Of a DNA stretch of 64,000 nucleotides, positions 26,801-41,800 are shown piece by piece. Each line of letters starts with the position of its first letter. Position 1 is the stretch's first letter. The DNA is from Echinococcus granulosus (lineage: Eukaryota; Platyhelminthes; Cestoda; Cyclophyllidea; Taeniidae), in the NCBI RefSeq assembly GCF_000524195.1, contig NW_020170466.1, positions 106,209 through 170,208 of the forward strand, read 5' to 3'. The notes under the pieces were generated by a model, which was not told the DNA's origin, made no database searches, and saw nothing but the letters and a program-made list of their open reading frames with translations. The position numbers and the translations under genes were made by a program.

Positions 26801-29800
26801 CAGCGTACTGGATGACCAGAAGGACACCAAGGAAAGTCATGTAGGCAGGCCACAGGCGAGAGCAGACGTCTCGACGGTGAGTGAAGAGGAAGAGAAGCAT
26901 GAGGAGGAGGTAGAGTACACTCAGAGCATCCACACGAATGCAGGCGGCGATGACTGTGACGCAAAAGCATATCTACAAGATGGAAACTCTCAGCAACACC
27001 TAAGCGGCAGATTTTCATGCCAGATAATTCGACACGAGATATGCTACTGGTAGACGATTAAAGTAACACCTCATCTTTTGAGCTGATTACTTACCAATTA
27101 ATTCGGTGAGGAATTAACATAAATTTTCCACTATGGCTTAATAAATGCATTCACGGAAATTTATTGAAAAGCAACACTCGTACGCAAGGAGGATAGACGA
27201 GAGGTTGCCGATAGTTATCTTAACAAAAGAAATGTAATTTCACCTGCTAGTGAGTACCAAGTATCCGGTTCTTCAACAAGCGAAGAGCTGTTGTAATTTA
27301 AGGCAGAAAAGGTTATGTCAGGGCAAATATGGGTATGAAACGACTAGAGGATCATCCTTCCATGAACAGAATGCCTGAACGGGTCCTTTGAAACCTACTG
27401 TCCAAAGAACCAGCTGCCTCTGAAGATAAATCGGAGTTGCGACTCGGAGATTGAGCTGAATGAACAGCCTTCTTCAATATACTGAGTATTGTGGGCAGGT
27501 GCATGCGTGAGCCAAGGACACAAATTCATCTTCACCGGTTTGTAATGTGAAGGACGTGTTACATTCTTAACCGAGTTCACCCACAACTCCAATGTATGAA
27601 GTAACCTGGCGATTATTTGCGACAACAGAAGAATCACACAAGAGGACGTAGGTAAGTTGAATGAAAATCTTGAATCAAACTATATTCCAACTGATAAAAG
27701 CCCCAAGTTCAGTAGTGTGTGAGCATAGTGGTTCAGACCCTTGTCCCGGGTACACAAAGTGGCCATTTTTGGTGTACTTTTCTCGTCCTTTCTCAAAACG
27801 ATAAAGGTATACCAATTCCACTTGCATAAAACGTTTTATCCCTAGAAGCCGAAAATTTGGCCCTAGCAACCGTTGCTCCCATTTTAATTATATTTCCCAA
27901 CTGTCTTCTATTTCACATACGACTACCCATTAACAAGGAAAGGTGGTCAACACTTGAAAAAAACATCAGAATACAGAGAGTGGAGCGATATCGCTGGTCA
28001 ATTCTCAAGCGCAAATCTTCTCGCAAGTAAATTTTGCGGTGGGTTTTGTATTGTCCCACAAGAAGAGCATTCTCCCAACTAATTCACCACCCCTGGCTGC
28101 ATTTACAGAGAGAGATCTGCTTTATGGCCATCAGCAGAAATTTTGCAGTGAACGGCTTTATCCCAAATCCGTCAATTTCAAACACAGGAAGCATAGCCTT
28201 CGTGGGACGAAGCGCTGAAAGAGATTGAGTTGATTTTTTGATGGTGGCAAATTATACATCCTTTCGCTTAATGCTACAGTGCAAATGTTAGCCATTCAAT
28301 CAGTATCTACAGGGAACGGAGCGTTTTATGATTCCAATCTGAGGCTCATTAACAGCTATTGGTAGTTAGACTTTGCCATTTAAGTGTGAGCAGACTGTCC
28401 TTGAAACGTTAGTCTTGAGTTAACGCAACAATGCCAAGCATTTTCTCGTGGTTATTGGGAATTAAAGGCCTTTCTCAACGTGATCCATCTATCCTGAGTG
28501 ATTCATAATCAGAATCAAGTTCGTGAAATCATTTTTGGGGAGTGCGTCCTGCTACCCCACCATTGCAAAAGTCGTATGGCCAGTTACAAGAAGATTCCAC
28601 AGCTTTGAAGATAAGCGAAACTCTATGCTTTATAATGTACGGTTTTTACAACTTTCTACAATTTACAGCCACTCATTGAAGCGACCTATATCGAAAAACG
28701 AACAATGTTTTTGATAATCAAACCATAGGAGGCAAAGAATTACCTTGATTTAGTTCCAGTGTTTTGTTTAGAGGAATCAAATCTCGTCAAAAAATAGTAG
28801 CAAATTCAACACTTCTTAATTCAGCCAAAAACACAGCATTTTTTGGCAAAAGACCACAATGTCTATGAGAAATATACCGTCGCACTGGATTTACAGCCTT
28901 AAAGAATGCACTTCTCAATAATTCCCCCAGAACCGGTGCCAACAAAATACATCAAAAAGTGGAGTCAGCTGGAGGAAGGTCAATTTTTAAATGCAAATTA
29001 ATGCAGAGTCGTCGATTAGAGCCAGTCAACATGCCTTTTTTAAGGGAGACATGGTAACAAGCGTTTTTCCTCCACTATAACCCTTTCAAATCAACCAAAA
29101 AAGCTGAGGGAATTAGCACTCCTCTGATTTCCTCAAAATTACCAAATTATTGTGCATGCTTATGTGAGTGGATTCGTGAGACGGAGTGAGATCAGAAAAC
29201 CGAAAGTTGTGCAATGTGGAGCCAGCATATCATTGAAGCACACGGTTAAGCACCGGGACAAGGGCATTACATAAATGCATCCGCCCTCGTGCAAATACAG
29301 TCATGAAATACTAAGTTTTCTCAGGTCTGCCAGAGGCCTGACGGAAACTAAGTTTCATTTTTAATCCTTTGATGGGGATGAAAGATAAATTAATCTCCTC
29401 TAGGAGATGTCCCTATTTTAACGGCAATAATGAACGATTTTTGGATCAGCGATTAACATACAAGACAGCATCGCGGTTGGGGTTTCGATACAGTCTTCTT
29501 TTATTGTTGAGATGACCAGCCCACAAATGCATGGGAGCTCGAGCCAAACCAAGACTACTGACTTTAAAGGTTCACGGTTAAAAAGTGCCACCGATGGGGT
29601 AATAGATAAAGGAGAGGGAAATTTCCTACCACTACTGGCAACAGGCGGTACTCATGCCAGCGGGTAATCCAGACAGAACTAATCACGATAGCAGGCAGCA
29701 GTTGCGATGAGTGTGCAGACACCGATTTTTGGCGATGAACAAAGTATTTTGTCGACGGAGACGTAAAAAGTTGCAGATATCCACCCAACCCATAGCTCTG

Positions 29801-32800
29801 GCAGCAATTACTGTGAGCATTCCAGGCGTAGAACACCCGATTCTGCCGTGAAAATACATGAGAAATGGTGCCTTTCTGTGCAAACGATGAGCACAATTAT
29901 CACGCACAAAAATCTGAAATTTCTAAAAGTTGGCGCCCGTTGGATGCCGAGAGAGATGGGTTGTCATAAAGTGACTTTGTTGTGCTAGCAAAGTGGATAG
30001 GTGAAGGAAGAGGCTGCAGAGAACAAATCAAAGCAACTACCGCTCCTTGAAGTGCTTTGTTTTCAGTCTTTCCTTAAATACAAAAAATCCTCAGAAGGAC
30101 TTGAGTAACCAAGGGCGACAACAAGGAGAAGACAGAGACCATACATTCCACGAAATTTCGCTTTACTTTTAGAAGTGTGGACGATGCGATTAAGAAACAC
30201 CTAAAAATAAACGATGAAATCGCAGGCCCCGTGTCCAAGGGGACGACTGACTGTAACCTCAATCAACCAATTGGAGGGGAGGGTGGCTAAACTTTTTGAC
30301 CTCGATACCTCCGCCACGTAATGCTATGTTAACCACGCACTAACATGTGTGTCGATGGATTTGTTCAGTGCAGGTGGGAAAAAAAGAGCAGACCTAGAAT
30401 CAGGTTAAGGTAAACAAATAGCTGAAAGGGTTAAGCCCTGGATTATTAACAAGCGCTATTCGAATGAATTATCCGTTCATACTTTTATGCAATGGAAATG
30501 AGGAATAATAAACTGCTAGGTTTTCTCGAGGCACATTGATTTCCCAACTAAACTTTCACTTAGGTTTCATGAAGCAATACAAATATCCAAAGCAAGGCTG
30601 TAACTTACCTCCAAACCGAGTTTGTAGAAGGTGTAATTGGCGAGGCATTTTAGGAAGTTTACAAGCTTCTCGTTCATAGTGCTGAAGGTCATCTCAGGGA
30701 AGATAATGCCCGACTTAGGTCGCAAGCTGCCCGGCTTGCGGTAGTACTGCAGTTGGCGGTACTTGATCACATGCCAGAAGACACAAGCCACCAGGAGCAG
30801 TGCCAGCGGCTGCATAAGTAGAGAAAACAAGTGTGTTTTGGACTTATTAAAATAAGAACCTTAACTCTCTCTGCGTTACTGCCATATTTGGCCTCGCAGT
30901 ACATCCGCTCCAAGCGGCAACGACATAAAGTCTAGAATTTTCCGAATGACCCTACAGGTCACGTATATGTGACACACCTAACTGGAAAACAAAGTAGGGC
31001 CAATCGTTGTCATTATAAAGATAGCAAAACCTATGAGATGTGAATAACTTTTGTGATTTCACATTACTATGCAAGGATCTTTACGGTCTTGGAGAGCTAG
31101 TCTTTGGGTTAAAAGGCTAGAATGACATTCGCTCCCACAAGTTACTCCAAACTTTCTTTACTGTTTTATTTTTGATTTACTTGACTCCAAATTTCAATAA
31201 ACTCCAGCGTTTCACCGATTCAAATCTTCAGAACTTGGTAGTGCCCAGATTATTTTACCATAGTTTTAGTACGAATCTAGAATAAATATTTTCCAAAGTT
31301 GACAAATAGATTCCAGATTGATGTTAAACATTAGAAGTTTGCCTCAAACTTCTTCAAAAAGTGCATTTGGACGTATTGGGCAATGGCGGAGTATATCACG
31401 CGGAAAGCACCCATCGCTGCTTACTCTGCCACGAGTGATTAGTGGAGCGATAAGAGAGGCAACAAAGTGTCGAATTGAATGTAGGATTAATCGCAGCTCA
31501 ACTGATGATCTCACTCAGAGACAGGCTGTTTTTACGTTAGGCACCAACAAAACTGCCGTTGAAACAGGTCAAAAAAGAGAAAGAATTGGGGCAACTGTGC
31601 CTCAAGTCTTTAAGAGTCAGTGAAAACAATCCAAACTACAGTGCCGCCTGTAAACTGAAACAGCGTCAAATTAAAGCATGGACAACACGGAGAGGTTATT
31701 TTATTAAGACACATGCCAACTCCTCCCAAATAGCTCCAAACTTAGTGCATATTTTTAAGGTAAGCTTCTTAGCCTCACTCTCATCTTGATTCCCTAAGAC
31801 TAACGCTGCTACGACAGAGGCTACAAAATTCCGTGCCAATGAAGTACTCCATTGAAGCCTCTCAGAGCCTCAGAGACATCACATGTCTCAAAGCAGGCAG
31901 ATGCGACAATTTTAATATATAGCAGTAAATAACAGAAATGATCTCACAGACACCCTTCACCTACAATGCAGTCGCAAATTTTCTGTGATAAAATGATCAC
32001 TGATGAATAAAATTAGCAATAACAAGGGAGCCTGGAGTCCCAAACACAGCCCGATCGGTTAGTATCTTCTCTTCAATTTACCCCCTTCAAGTAATGAGGC
32101 ACGAGGACTGACGGCGTGTGGGTAACTTTTTTCTTTCCATTTAAATGTCATTTTTGAGGCCATGGAAACGCATACATTTTTGAACGCGAGTCCATCCATC
32201 CACAATGATGTTCCTTTCATCTGGAAACGAATTTAAGATTTTCACTCAGTTACCGTTTCTATCGTCCCGTTATTTCACAGGTGTCTGGGCTCTTTTATAT
32301 TTCATTGTCCAATGGCAGCAACAAAGTAAAGAGCATCACTTGAAGAACTGTCAGAGGACTACGGATCATAAATTTTCTCGGAGGAAGGTGATTTTCTCTT
32401 AGTTGATTCAATGGTCCTTAAAGATTGGTGTCGTCTGCTGTTGATGGATGTGGAGAAGACCCAGTTGTTTGGATCCCCTGACTTTTTCATCCAATTTAAA
32501 AATCACCAAACGTTCTCGACACGTTGATCACTAAATTTTAGCAGAATTTACTCCACATTCGCCTCAAATCACCCATCACACCCACCTCGTCCTATTTTAG
32601 TAAAAAAAAATTAAACATTCAATCCTCTTTAAGCGAAATTAGAAAAATTTTTTTTCTGGATTTCTTATATGCCAATCTTGATCTGCAATCGGAAATACGA
32701 CTTAGGCGTTAATGCATGCATCGGAAAATGTCTTTCCTCTGCCAATAGCGTAGAGAAGATTTTGAATAAAATACCATACAGCCTTATTTGTTGTTTGCAC

Positions 32801-35800
32801 CCTGGATGAAGAATCAAGGAATACCAATACAATTAAGGGGTATAAAGTGCAGAAAGTGACCTCAAGTGAGCAAGTGCGAAAGAGTTGCTTAGGGACATTG
32901 AGAAGTTCCCTACTCATTATAAGATCTCGTAAAACTCCAGATTGCAACGGTCGAATTTTGAGTACTTAATCAGGTCTACAGGACGTTCATCATTCGCGAT
33001 TCACTTACCGCAGTAATTCAAACCGCTATTTGAGCAACACAAAGGAGATATTTTGAGGTCCACTTCACGCCAGTCTATAATCATGAAGTCTGCATCAAGT
33101 ATTGGTGTGTATGCCCCCATTTGCCTCAAATATGATCTTGTCTAACCCAAGCCTCAAAAAGAGTACAAAGTAAACCACGCACACGGTAGGTAATGAACAC
33201 ATAGGTTTGGGCAGTAAGCGCACTGATGGAGTGGAAAAAATGGGATTACAAAAAGTCTTTACTAGATTTGCGATTTAATTGCTTTTCTTGTTTACCAACG
33301 GTGATAATGTAAACAGGGTCTCGAAAACTATGACAATGAACAGACAAAATCCAATTAATTTCAACGATTCATGGAGTTATGCACCAACTCGCACAAAAAC
33401 GAGTTAAATTTTCTGCCATATTTTAGCCTTAGTGAGTTGAAATGTTACATTAAATCGGTGAACTTTTAAATGCCGTCGCCATTTCCACCACACCTTCAAC
33501 TTTTAGGGTTGGGGGGAGGAATGAACTCTTTACTGACTTTAAAGGTCTTGGGAGCAATTATGGTGTTTAGTACACATTGCAGATTCTGGTACCAAAGTAA
33601 CTTAAAAGAATTAGTGTGATTTTCGGTAATACAACCCTCCACAATCAATTGATGCAGCCTATCAACTCTTCAAATGGGTGATTGGTTATGTGCATGCATC
33701 ATTAAGCACAGACAAGCGCCAATGTATCATCATTGTGGTGGTTCTCCTTGTCCTTCCTACTACTTTCACCCTGCTTTGAACCCACTCTTACACCGTTTAA
33801 TGCATCCACTTCCACCTTGTCTATCCTGCCAACTGAACTTAACACACTTCCAAGGCCACAGAAGTTTTCCATAACACCTGTCACATGGCATTTGAAGAAT
33901 GCTGGGATGTCAAGATCTTCCGCTAATGCGACGTGTGTAATACAAACATTTGCTTACGCCTACGTCATATGAAAAGGTACTGATGAAAGCCACTACACTA
34001 TCGGTTTTACAATGTAAAAACTTTCAGAAATTATCAATCTCTCCTTCATTTTGCATGATAAAAACGTCCTATACACGTTAAAAGACTTGCTGACTGACTG
34101 TTTCATTGGCTTGCGATGAGAAATGGCTTCAAAATTCTACGATTTTCCCAAGTAATGTTGATGATTATTTCAAAATTACATAAGAAAAAGACAGATGAGA
34201 AACTTGAGATAGAAATGCAAGTAGGTAAGGCCACCTTTTTTGATTCTGGAGACAAAAAAACCGTTTTCGCTAGGCAAAATTCATAAGCTGGTGTCCTGGT
34301 AGAAAAGAAGGTAGTGATAGCAACTGCGATTATCTCAAGCAGTTGCTTTGCATTATTTAAAAAAATCTTAGTCTAAATTCAGCCCTTATTGTGTCTGCAA
34401 ATTTATCCCATATTTTAAGTACACTAGGGGCGGTAAAAAGTAGCAGAGAATGAGAGAACATGTTCCCTGCCATGAAGATGCTGCCTGTGCATGACTTGAA
34501 ACAAACACGTGTTCGCGGTTTGCCATCTCACAATACTCCCTTTTTGTTTCCCCTTTTTCTCCCCAACAAAATTCTATGATGGATAGGCTCACAAACTCGT
34601 GGAGGAATTGGCATATTTATTGCATAAAAATAATTACTTCCGGTGCCGTAAGAGAGTACATTTAACATATGCTTTGATAGGCTTCTTAGAAAAAAGCCAT
34701 ATAATGACTTACCTTTCCCAGTAGGAGCATTTTCATAGGATTTCGTGAGAACGAAAAGAACAACAAATACAATATCTTAACAAATCACTTCAAAAAAAAT
34801 TGGTAAATAGACCGACTGAATTGGACTAATGGGAGCGGCTTCTGAATTCGCTCTCCCATCTGGACAGGAACCAGTTAACTTTTCTGCGTCATTAAGTAGG
34901 AAAAAACTGAACTCTTCACTACTCTGGAAACATACTTCAAAAACAAAGGATGTCACCTTTACCGTGTGGCAACGGGCGAACGATTGCAAAAAGTGTTGCA
35001 CTGTGGAGAAAACGAAGCACTGCAGACAGCTCTAAACGGAAGCATCCATTCTGACTGCCTTGGACAGATATTGACTAGGTGACCTCCACTTCCACAGATC
35101 GCATGCTTTCCACAACAATAAAATAACAGTTACCAGATGCTATTCAATAAACCGTGGACGCAGAAGACAGATGGCTATGGTCATGAAACAGTACTTATTT
35201 TATTCACCATTAAAGGTGAGTGAACCCTCATTTTAGCAGATTCTGCACCCATTTCATGGCAATGAAATCGCTTCAGTTCGATAAAAATCAACAAGAAGTC
35301 TCCATTCTAGTTACATGGGTAATATGAGTACTACAGTACCAGCCAAAATGAGTGACTTTCTCCCTTTTAACAGCAATGAGGCCAAATCAACAGAACGCCA
35401 GAATGAACATGAGAGGTGTAGTAAGTTTAACAGCACAACCGATCAGATTAATCTACACCAAGTGGGAAAAATTGTACACCATCGTTGCAGTACTAAAATT
35501 GAAATAATCAGACGTTAACCAATAAAATAACCACAAAAGGAACAGATGATCAGAATAATTTGACTTTCATTCCCGAAATGGTCTGCACCTGAACTGTTCG
35601 TAAGGCCTTTCACGACCAGATGTTATGTGATGAACAAGCGCGACAGAGGAAAGAAAAAGCTAAAAAAAGGCAAAGATTATGAACCATACTGACCGTGATA
35701 TACTTGGGAAAGTCTTCAACCACATCCAAGCCAATCCACTTGCCCGTTCCGTTAGGAAGTAGAGAAGTGATCTAGTGAAAAGAGGGACAAAAATGTAGAT

Positions 35801-38800
35801 ATAATCACTTCAAAGTTATGGGTCTGCTGAGTCGATAAATACTCTTCCACAACCTACACTGGACTTTGGTTGGGCTGGGTTATTCGGCGCCCCTGATGCG
35901 ATCACGTTGGCATAATCGAGGTCGGAGACAATGTCTAACTGGAAGAGCATCTTCATAACAATTTGAAGGCCGGTGAAACAGAAAATGAAGGTGACGAGGA
36001 AGCCGTGAAGGTAAGGGAAGGGAAAGCACACCACCATGATAATCACTGGAATGATATTCGTGATTGTCACCTGCAAGACACGCAACAAACCACAGAATGC
36101 GTTACGCCGTCGACTTAAAAGTAATCGACAATGCCACAAAAAACTTATCCCTCTTGGCCTGGATATAGACAGCTTACTAAATGCGAAAAGTCCCGTCTTG
36201 ATTCAAAAAAGGAGGATTGCGTGAAAACTCAAACTAAAAGGCGCCACGCAGCAGTCAATCAAACCACTGCCGGCAATCTAGACAGCTGGGCTATTCAGTC
36301 GCATCCATAAAGACACGATGGAAGACCTAGTGAATTGCATTAGTTCTCAAATCCAGTCTTACGAGAGACATTTCATCGTTCAAATGAGTATTGTCGACTG
36401 TAGTTGATCAACTAAATCTAAAAATAGCTAAATTGTTCCTTTCTTAACAAACACTCACCATTTCCCCTCCCATTTGGCGTCAGCTGTTGAAAATTTTAGC
36501 AAAAAAATCCCACACAAATACATCTGTCCCTGAAACGAAGAGCTTTATGACCACCCCATCCTACTCCCGTTCCCTCGTTCCTTTTCGCAGCAATTAATGC
36601 AAACGGAAAACCTAAGAAGTCCCTAATCGAAACGGTGTAAAAAACTGCAATAAAATGATCCTTATGACCAAAAACTCAATTATAAGTAAATCTGAAGGAA
36701 AAAAAAAATAAATTCACCTCTTTTATGACAGATAACATGACAAGAAGACAAACGACTTTGATCCAATGCACCTCTGCGAACCTCCACGCCACCGTACGGG
36801 AGGTGTTAATAAACCGACAAATTGATGAGGCAATGATATTGAAGACAGAGTGAAAGTCTTCCAAGAAATCTATATGGATAGGGTAGAGAGAAGAAGAAAC
36901 CGACAGGTACCTACTTGACTGTGTCTCCAATGACTCAGTGTAGTTTTGATGTGAAGAGCTCGAAGCAGGTTGATTCACACGCAACCTCTCTTGTCCATTA
37001 CGATCTCTGAAACAAGACAGATAGTTAGAGGTGCATTAAAAGGGAAAAAACTCACCGATATCTATCCAAAGAGGAGATTTCGAGAAAGGGTTTATGAAAG
37101 TAGTGCATCTGGAGGATAATGACCACCATGAATGCGACAGGCATCATGAGCCGATCGAAGAGTTCCGCACTATCAAATTGTTCCAAACCGATAGCTTTCA
37201 ATCTACAGTTTGCAGACAGATACACAATTGCAGAAGTTGAAAAGACAAAGCAGTCTGATGAAAATAGGCTAGAACTCACAATTGAGGACTCAATCCGGTG
37301 CCATTTTGCCAGTAGTACGGAAAAAAGGTAAACTGATAGGTGTAGGTGCAGAGAAGTACAGCAATGGAGTAAATGATGTAAACCCACCAGAATGTGGGCA
37401 TCTGCTTTCGCCAGAATCGGTAGCTCACCTTGGAGGAAAAAAGGCGAAAGTAGGGTGCAAAGAGTGCACATGAACCTCAACTAATTAAGCTTAGTTTTTT
37501 TTTAAAAAAATGCCTGCACTCGTAGAATCAACTGGGCAAGTTATGAGAGAGAGGGGAGGTTAGATGAAAACAATCACTAGCGCTGTGCGTACAAAGTTCA
37601 AAACTGGCGCACAGAAGGTGAACATGTACACAGAGGTAGACTACCCATCAAAAACAATGCAGATGATTGGAGCTTGCTAGCACCACTCAATCTCACTTCA
37701 ACCCTCCGTTTCGTTTAGGCGATTGTCCTATCATGTCTTGATTAAATAAAAGAACCTCTTCCACGCACCCTCGAGACAAATAATGAGTATTTGGTAGGAG
37801 AATTACGCTTATTTCGATGAATAAGTGAAGTAAGGGAGTTCCCTTTGACCTTGGCAAATTTGATCGCCATTTTAGAAACGAAATTGACAACTGACCACCC
37901 GTTTTGTGCGTTAGAAAATAACTAACAACTAACGAGATCATCAGAGCCACCAAAATCGAAAACTTACACAACACAACACGTTAATAATGGTAACGGATAA
38001 GTGAGAATGCTAGATCTTTGAATTGCCCTCGTTTCTTCCTTCTGCTGAAGCAGAAATTGGACATTTTGTATTAGAACAACTACACTTAATTACACGTTTC
38101 CACTAACTAGAGAGGCACTATCCACCCTTTGCAGACTATGGGCTAATGTCGGAAGTTTCTAAGAGGCCCTGATTTGTGTCTTGTAAAACTATTAAGTGAT
38201 TAAAAAATCTTGTGATTTTAGAACATAGCTTACAGCAAATGCCTATCGCAATCTGTCAACTCTTGTAAAAGGTGTACCATAGATACGCATCAGTCGGTAC
38301 GGTAGTGTTTCTTTTTTTTCACCATCATCCCCCCCCCTCATTTTAACCACTCATTATTAATAAAGTGCTGGCTGAACCAACCCGACACGCGTGTTTCCAC
38401 CTTGCCTGGTTTATTAAGCAACTTCATCGCAGTGCCAAGAATATTGAGGATTTTCGTGGGATCTGCTGTACGGCATTTGGGATGTACCGTCCAGAGATGT
38501 TCTAAAAATATGCCCTTGGTCAAGGAATTTGTACAACTACTGGTATGTTAATATCCCTTACTATGAGCAGTTGTTAATACTGTGCATCAACAAGGGATCG
38601 TTTTTTTGGCTCCTAGGGACAAGATAATGTAAAGAAGCGCAATTTGGGAAGTTAGGTCACCTTAGAAAAGGATGACAACCACATAAGTTCTCAGCTCTAG
38701 CATGAAAAGTATGAATCTGACAGAGGAAATAGGGAAACATGAGAACCCAAGAAGACACCACGACACCACGAATTAGGAAGAGCACCTATTCTCCACTGGG

Positions 38801-41800
38801 AACATTTCTTCCATGCCAAAGGTGGAAAAAGACATTGTCTACGATCCAACACTACCAGACACGTCGAAATCGTCCTCGTGCCATTTATGTCGAGCCAATG
38901 AAGGGATTAGTAATGAGAAGCGCACCTAGTTTATTCCACAAGGTAACACGATCAGTATGACAGTATAAGTTCCAGTCCCAGAGAATGCTGCCAAAAAAGC
39001 ATTTAGCTGCTCCAGTAGGATCCCTTAACACCCCTTAGAGACCGTAATGTTCAGATGTGGATGGTCCACCAAGATCGCCTCATTTGAGCTTCTCTAGGCA
39101 CCGTTTTGATGACATCCAACAAGGATATCCAAAAAACCAAGGACTTATCTATCTGTGTAATCATTGTAAATGCTTTGGTATGTCTGTATAATTTAAACGA
39201 ATAGCTGTTTGAGATGTTATAATTGCCTAGGTATGACCACCTAATTGACTAACTATGCATACTGCCTTCAGCACATTAGGCCCTATAGTCACATTCCCCC
39301 TTGGTAGAACTCCATCAAGAGAAAGATCTCCACAAGCGAGTCTACAATCATATGGCCACTATGGATGATATAATTATGAACACAGAGATAAGATATCCAT
39401 CGAATTTAGTAGAGAATTCATTAACTAACCTTATGCCATGTTTACGCAAAGGTGCGAACCCCCAATGCATTAAACATGCGTTCCATTCTCCTCGTGTTAC
39501 CCGCTAACTACGTTCATTTAGACAGTGTTCTTAGGTATCAAAAAACCCTAATTTTAAAATCCAGGATCTTTTAGGCCTATATGTAACAACTTTCTCCCTT
39601 GAGTTTCACGACTTTTAGCTACCCTTTGTCTGCTATGCCAACTTTCTCAGGTCTAAATTAGTGTTGAGGATGTTGATCAATGCGGAAATGGTTGTCAATG
39701 TCAAATCGTGAGACCTTCTCAGGATAGGTCCTACGTATTTTAGCAAGACACAGGAACCACAAGTGCGCATCGAGAACTGGAATCTAACCGTAGCAATGAC
39801 CTTGCGGTCGTCCCCACCGCCACACAAAAACAGCGAGGTACAGCGACAGCACGCAAAATAGACAAACAGCAGCTATGGCAGCCTTAGCCCGTAAGACCGT
39901 CTCGCAGGTATGAACGAATGCAACAGCGAATGGCGGCAGTTCGTCAATTGAAGATAAACACGACCACGGACACGAAGGGTCATGCTAATTAGGTGAGTGG
40001 ATGTAAGGAGATGGTGAGATTAGCCATAACGTAGTGAAATAATAACTACCAGTAGGTATAAAATGTCCGATTAGCTCTTCACAAAATCTAACCTAACTTG
40101 AATCTAGCAAAAACGAACTAAGCTAACGTGGTAGGAGGAGGATAGAAAAGCTAATATGACAGTCAGTAGATGACCCAATCAGTGGCCAATAGGCCGAGAC
40201 GTTGTTGAGGGGGATGGGTAATGCAAATGAGTAACAGGCACGTGAACAATGTTGTTCGCAAAAACAACGGTAGTACTGCCGCTGCTCAAACCACCAGCCA
40301 TAGAAACTATCCATCATGCATTTCGGACTGTAAAAAACCCTTTTAATGATAGCTTAGACGTTCCATCGATAAAGGCTTAATTGTAGTCCAACCAAGATCA
40401 TCTATGTATGACTTTGGGAGTTTGTTTTTAGTCAATTAACTCGAGAAGTACCTTAGCTGAATTGACGAGAGCCAATTGACCTTATCATTTAAATACGGTA
40501 ATTTCTACCCTTCTTTCACCGTGTCGTCTTTGTAACCAATAACATCATTCAGTAAAAATCTTGGTTTGTTACTTCCTTTCCCTTCTTAAACGGGTTTTCT
40601 CATCACCCTCATCTTCCACTTCACCGGCCTCCGCGTCTTCATAAAGATGGCCTTCAAAGTGGATATTAGCTCCGACGTTGTCAATGCCAACATCGTCGCC
40701 TCCCGAGCGTCCCAAAATCTAGCTTAATCTAAGTTCAGCTTAAGTCGACGGAGAAGGCTTGTCGATAAGAGAAACCCATTGTCTTGAAAATTTTTTACCG
40801 ATCTTCGTATAGCTCGCCTCCCTACTTCCCACAACTAACATGATTAGATACGCCTACCTTCTGGCCTTGTTTCGAATATCCAACTCCTCCATAGACTGAT
40901 GCCTCGGCATAAGAGGAAACACAAAAGGTTCAAGTGGAGATCACTTTGCTATCCAGTTACATTGCATCTCTACTGCTAGCCAAAGCAATCGATGGGTCGC
41001 CGTTTGTCATGTAGTTGATGGCACCTCAAGACCACGCATACTACCCGATCATCTTGGCCTCTAATATTCATTTCATTGGTTTCCGTTTGGTCACTTCGAT
41101 TTTTATCCTGCTAAAGTGGAGTGCATCCTGTCGTTTCGATCAAAGTGACTTAGAGACTAGAAGAAACATCATCACGGCCATCTATGCTTTCCGGCTACTC
41201 CAGTATTGCCTCCATGCCGAGAAAGGACAATCGCCATCGCCACATAATTTACTAACTCCGGCTAATATGATTAATTTCCGTGAAGAACACATTCAATCGG
41301 TCAAGTCGAGGCCAATAACCAGGTCTGCTGCCTTAAAAATCAACAACACCTCACTTCCGGGCATCGTGACCTGACACGTCTATTTCAACGGTCAGCGTCC
41401 GGTAGTAGCAAATTTTTTGTATGAAGATAACCCATGATTTGTTCGGTTAAAGACCGACTAACTGGTCTGTTGTCATAAGTAAGTCGGTATCGCGTCGATG
41501 TCAAAAGGAGCCTTATCGCTTTGTCTTATGCATTTCATGCTCATTTTAAGGAAAAATATTTAAGTGCCGTGGAAAGGGTGTGGCCTCTGTTTCAGGCGAG
41601 GAACAAATAGGTTGCTATGCAATAACTATTTTGCTATAGTGTAGAAGCAAGCCAAAGCAAGCCCTCCTCCATTTCACTGTTAATACAGAATTTTCTGGCA
41701 AGTCGCAAATGCACGCGGATTTTATGAAGAAATGTGGGGGGCAGAAATGACCTCAGTTTAAAAGTTGGTGATGAATTAAAGGAAGCAGCAAAATGACTTC

